Source: Streptomyces maremycinicus (GTDB taxonomy: Bacteria > Actinomycetota > Actinomycetes > Streptomycetales > Streptomycetaceae). Taken from it: a stretch of DNA of 64,000 bases. Below, one piece after another: positions 61,438-64,000 of this stretch. The position numbers were made by a program, and so were the translations under genes. Location of the stretch: the NCBI RefSeq assembly GCF_001184025.1, contig NZ_BBYG01000011.1, positions 269,574-333,573 on the forward strand. Direction: 5' to 3'. How positions within the stretch are numbered: the first letter of the stretch is position 1; each line of letters begins with the position of its first letter. The notes under the pieces are model-generated. The model saw only the letters and a list, made by a program, of their open reading frames with translations. It ran no database searches and was not told where the DNA came from.

Positions 61438-63363
61438 TCACCTCACGTAGGCCGGGGCCGGGAGCTTCTCGATCCTGATCGCCGACGCCTTGAACTCCGC
61501 CGTCCCCGCGATCGGGCAGTTCGCCTCGATCGTCAGCTGGTTGGTGTCCACCTCGTCGGGAAAGTGCATGGTCATGAAGGCGAGCCCGGGCCGCAGCGCG
61601 GTGTCGATCCACACCGGCGCGACCACGGATCCGCGCCGGGAACTCACCCGGACCTCCTCGCCGACCACGACCCCGTAGTGCTCCGCGTCCTCAGGGCACA
61701 GCTCGACGAACTCGCCGCGCCGCAACGGGGAGGCGAAACTCCCGCTCTGCACACCGGTGTTGTAGGAGTCCAGGCGCCGACCGGTCGTCAGCCGGATCGG
61801 GTACTCCTCGTCCGTGAGGTCGACCGGCGGATCGTGCCGCACCAGCCCGAACGGCGCTCGCCTGCCCCGCCGTTCCGGGTCCCGTTCCCACAACCTGCCG
61901 TGCAGATGCGCGGGTTCGAGGCCCTCGGTGCTCGGGCACGGCCACTGGATGCCCTGATGCCTCTCCAGCCGGTCGTAGGTCATCCCGTAGTGGTCCGGGG
62001 ACACCGACCTGAGCTCGTTCCAGACGGCCTCGGCGTCCGCGTACTTCCACCCGTGACCGAGCCGTGTGGCCAGGTCGCAGAGGATGTCGATGTCCTCGCG
62101 CGCCTCGCCGGGCGGCGTCACCGCGCGCCGCACCCGTTGCACCCGCCGCTCGCTGTTGGTGGTGGTGCCGTCGGTCTCCGCCCAGCCGGCCGTCGCGGGC
62201 AGCACCACGTCCGCCAGTTCGGCGGTCCTGGTGAGGAAGATGTCCTGCACGACGAGGAAGTCGAGGGACCGCAGCCGGCGGACGGCCTGCTCGCTGTCCG
62301 CCTCCGACTGCGCCGGGTTCTCGCCGATGCAGTAGACCGCCTTCAGCGAGCCCTCCTCCATCGCCTCGAACATCTCCGTGAGGTTCAAGCCGTAGTGCGG
62401 CTGGATGACGGTGTCCCAGGCCGACTCGAACTTCAGCCGGGCGGCGGGGTCGAGGATGTCCTGGAACCCGGGGAGACGGTTGGGGATCGCCCCCATGTCG
62501 CCACCGCCCTGCACGTTGTTCTGCCCGCGCAGGGGCTGGAGGCCGGAGCCGTAGCGGCCGACGTGTCCGGTCAGCAGCGAGAGGTTGATGAGCGCGCGGA
62601 CGTTGTCCGTGCCGTTGTGGTGCTCGGTGATGCCGAGGGTCCAGCACAGCTGGGCCCGCTCGGCGCGGGCGTAGGCGTGCGCCAACTCCCTGATGGCGGC
62701 GGCCGGTACGCCCGTCACCTTCTCCGCGAGCGACAGCGTCCAGGGCTCCACGAGCGCCCGGTACGCCTCGAAGTCGCTGGTCGCGCGCTCCACGAACGCC
62801 TCGTTGGCGAGTCCCGCGTGGATGATCTCGCGGCCGATGGCGTGCGCCATCGGGATGTCGGTGCCGACGTTCAGGCCGAGCCAGCCGTCCGCCCACTCGG
62901 CGGTGGACGTCCGCCGCGGGTCGACCGCGTACATCCGGGCGCCGTTCCTGACGCCCTTCAGCACGTGCTGGAAGAAGATCGGATGCGCGAAACGCGCGTT
63001 GGACCCCCACATCACGATGACGTCGGTGTGCTCGATCTCCTCGTACGACGACGTCCCGCCGCCCGAGCCGAAGGCGGCCGACAGACCGGCGACGCTCGGC
63101 GCGTGGCAGGTCCGGTTGCACGAGTCGACGTTGTTGGTGCCCATCACGACCCGGGCGAACTTCTGCGCCACGTAGTTCATCTCGTTGGTCGCGCGGGCGC
63201 AGGAGAACATGCCGAACGCGCCGCGGTGGCGCCGCAGGCCCCGCGCGGTGCGCTCCAGCGCGTCCTCCCAACTCGTCTCGCGGAACGGCTCGTCACGGGA
63301 GTCCCTGACGAGCGGCCGGGTGAGCCGGGTGTAGGTCTTCGGGGTCCGGTCGCGTTTCGTCAT
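61438..63363 (-). CDS. Molybdopterin catalytic chain of formate dehydrogenase (C-terminal half of split FdhA)
   Basis: A 641-residue protein lacking the N-terminal Fe4S4 domain. It begins TYTRLTRPLVRDSRDEPFRE, the point where single-chain enzymes continue after the Fe4S4 domain. Active-site region: NNVDSCNRTCHAPSVAGLSA (Cys-His, not selenocysteine), then YEEIEHTDVIVMWGSNARFA, WTLGITEHHNGTDNVRALIN, GRYGSGLQPLRGQNNVQGGG and a C-terminal dinucleotide-binding domain (RLTTGRRLDSYNTGVQSG). It oxidises formate at a Mo/W-bis-MGD site. ATG at 63363 overlaps the stop of the short repeat ORF (ATGA). Confidence 0.87.
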   Translation of the reverse strand: MTKRDRTPKTYTRLTRPLVRDSRDEPFRETSWEDALERTARGLRRHRGAFGMFSCARATNEMNYVAQKFARVVMGTNNVDSCNRTCHAPSVAGLSAAFGSGGGTSSYEEIEHTDVIVMWGSNARFAHPIFFQHVLKGVRNGARMYAVDPRRTSTAEWADGWLGLNVGTDIPMAHAIGREIIHAGLANEAFVERATSDFEAYRALVEPWTLSLAEKVTGVPAAAIRELAHAYARAERAQLCWTLGITEHHNGTDNVRALINLSLLTGHVGRYGSGLQPLRGQNNVQGGGDMGAIPNRLPGFQDILDPAARLKFESAWDTVIQPHYGLNLTEMFEAMEEGSLKAVYCIGENPAQSEADSEQAVRRLRSLDFLVVQDIFLTRTAELADVVLPATAGWAETDGTTTNSERRVQRVRRAVTPPGEAREDIDILCDLATRLGHGWKYADAEAVWNELRSVSPDHYGMTYDRLERHQGIQWPCPSTEGLEPAHLHGRLWERDPERRGRRAPFGLVRHDPPVDLTDEEYPIRLTTGRRLDSYNTGVQSGSFASPLRRGEFVELCPEDAEHYGVVVGEEVRVSSRRGSVVAPVWIDTALRPGLAFMTMHFPDEVDTNQLTIEANCPIAGTAEFKASAIRIEKLPAPAYVR

Positions 63364-63446
63364 GCGTGCTCTCCGGCGTTCATGCTTCGCTCTCCGGCGT
63401 TCGTGCTTCGCTCTACGGCGTTCATGCGGCGCTCCTCAGCGTTCAC
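63360..63446 (-). CDS. Short heptad-repeat ORF bridging the panE-like and formate dehydrogenase genes
   Basis: A 28-codon ORF made of four 7-residue units (VNAEERR, MNAVERS, TNAGERS, MNAGEHA), translated from five 21-bp DNA repeats at 63361-63464. The GTG at 63446 has GAGGAG 6 nt upstream and overlaps the panE-like stop (GTGA). The stop overlaps the formate dehydrogenase ATG (ATGA). An ATG at 63425 with GAGGAG 6 nt upstream is a second start in the same frame. It may be a leader peptide or a translational-coupling spacer. Function unproven; it could also be a chance product of the repeats. Confidence 0.45.
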   Translation of the reverse strand: MNAEERRMNAVERSTNAGERSMNAGEHA

Positions 63447-63464
63447 GCGGCGCTCCTCAGCGCG
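63361..63464. repeat. Tandem 21-bp repeat
   Basis: Units of 20-21 bp begin at 63361, 63381, 63402, 63423 and 63444. The first three share TCCGGCGTT-type ends, the last two are more like CGGCGCTCCTCAGCG. One unit covers the end of the panE-like gene and one contains the formate dehydrogenase start codon. Confidence 0.8.
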
Positions 63465-64000
63465 AGCAGGTCCGAGATGGCGTGCACGGTGCGCAGGGTG
63501 GGCACGTCCACGCCGGTGATCCCCGCCAGTTCGACGACGGCCGCCAGCAGGACGTCGAGTTCGAGCGGCTTGCCGCGCTCCAGGTCCTGGAGCGTGGAGG
63601 TGCGGTGGTCGCCGACCTTCTCCGCGCCGGCGAGCCGGCGCTCGATGGAGACGCCCACCTCGCAGCCCAGGGCCTCGGCGACCGCGAGCGTCTCGCGCAT
63701 CATCGTCTCGATGACCTGGCGGGTCCCGCCGTGCAGGCACATCTGCCGCATGGTGGCCCGGGCCAGCGCGCTGATCGGATTGAAGGAGATGTTGCCCAGC
63801 AGCTTGAGCCAGATGTCGTTGCGCAGGCCCGGTTCCACCGGGCACTTCAGCCCGCCGGCCCGCATGGCCTCGCTGAAGGCCTGACACCGGGGCGAGACAC
63901 CGCGGTCGGGCTCACCGACCGAGAACCGGGTCCCCTCCAAGTGGCGTACGACGCCGGGTCCTTCGAGCTCGGTGGCCGCGTAGACCACGCAGCCGACGGC
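63443..64000 (-). CDS. Ketopantoate reductase-like protein (PanE/ApbA), 5' end outside the window
   Basis: The window shows only the C-terminal part. YAATELEGPGVVRHLEGTRF, GGLKCPVEPGLRNDIWLKLL, NISFNPISALARATMRQMCL and LDVLLAAVVELAGITGVDVP are typical of the second, helical domain of PanE/ApbA reductases. In the vitamin B5 pathway these enzymes reduce ketopantoate; many paralogues have other roles, and this one heads a formate dehydrogenase cluster. The stop at 63443 overlaps the short repeat ORF (GTGA). The N terminus lies beyond 64000. Confidence 0.8.
   Translation of the reverse strand, partial: AVGCVVYAATELEGPGVVRHLEGTRFSVGEPDRGVSPRCQAFSEAMRAGGLKCPVEPGLRNDIWLKLLGNISFNPISALARATMRQMCLHGGTRQVIETMMRETLAVAEALGCEVGVSIERRLAGAEKVGDHRTSTLQDLERGKPLELDVLLAAVVELAGITGVDVPTLRTVHAISDLLALRSAA

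Noticed and set aside
63360..63887. Minus-strand frame of 175 codons over the panE-like gene end
   Set aside because: Only its last 28 codons (the repeat ORF) start at a plausible site; the rest is the shadow of the panE-like gene.

Overview
The window is about 64 kb of very GC-rich DNA with almost wall-to-wall coding sequence, frequent GTG starts, ATGA/GTGA stop-start overlaps and strong GC hairpins at convergent gene ends. Gene content (a ten-gene gvpOAFGYZJLSK-type gas vesicle operon, WhiJ/Scr1-type and MmyB-type regulators, a CebR-boxed secreted cellulase cluster with CBM2 modules, a SigB/SigF-type sigma factor, WYL regulators) points to a Streptomyces chromosome or a very close relative. 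No prophage, insertion sequence, CRISPR array, rRNA or tRNA gene was seen. The left end starts just before gvpO and the right end cuts a ketopantoate-reductase-like gene.

Layout. 0.1-5.5 kb: gas vesicle operon, most junctions overlapping by 4 nt, closed by a hairpin in the gvpK stop. 5.6-15.4 kb: membrane peptide, methyltransferase, PAP2 phosphatase, histidine phosphatase, ABC-F ATPase, then a stress-flavoured islet (DUF6158, DJ-1/PfpI, DUF2795, AraC regulator, TPP-dependent oxidase/decarboxylase, SigB/F-type sigma factor). 15.9-23.4 kb: secreted protein, a PLP-fold protein with no lysine coupled to an MBL hydrolase, a DedA plus second MBL pair, a small resolvase-like protein and a large holin-like/alkaline-phosphatase-like membrane protein. 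23.5-27.0 kb: MoxR ATPase coupled to a zincin/VWA protein, then OsmC. 27.1-32.1 kb: a beta-helix protein coupled to a small protein sharing its terminal motif, a Methyltransf_19 protein and two XRE-type regulators. 32.6-35.6 kb: pterin dehydratase, methyltransferase, truncated DUF1579-like gene, hypothetical, WYL regulator with a perfect operator.

35.6-47.2 kb: polysaccharide island with PL11 rhamnogalacturonan lyase, GH74-CBM2, CBM2-GH48, CBM2-GH5 and CBM2-GH6. GH48 and GH5 are divergent across a region with a perfect and an imperfect CebR box. Together they would attack cellulose from both ends and internally, plus xyloglucan and pectin side chains. 47.4-57.8 kb: His-rich methyltransferase, SDR with a MerR-type promoter, aldo/keto reductase, long-chain acyl-CoA ligase, MFS exporter divergent from a tandem Lrp regulator, LysR divergent from a bile acid/sodium symporter family protein, and a Cys-less isochorismatase-fold protein. 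57.9-64.0 kb: a formate dehydrogenase operon (panE-like, short repeat ORF, molybdopterin chain, NuoEF fusion, Fe-S chain, fdhD), all on the minus strand.

Best candidates for something undescribed: the beta-helix/small-protein pair joined by a shared HYxGPVF...AWNN motif (27.1-29.2 kb), the lysine-free aminotransferase-fold protein (17.0-18.2 kb), and the 28-codon heptad-repeat ORF that bridges two genes by 4-nt overlaps on both sides (63.36-63.45 kb).
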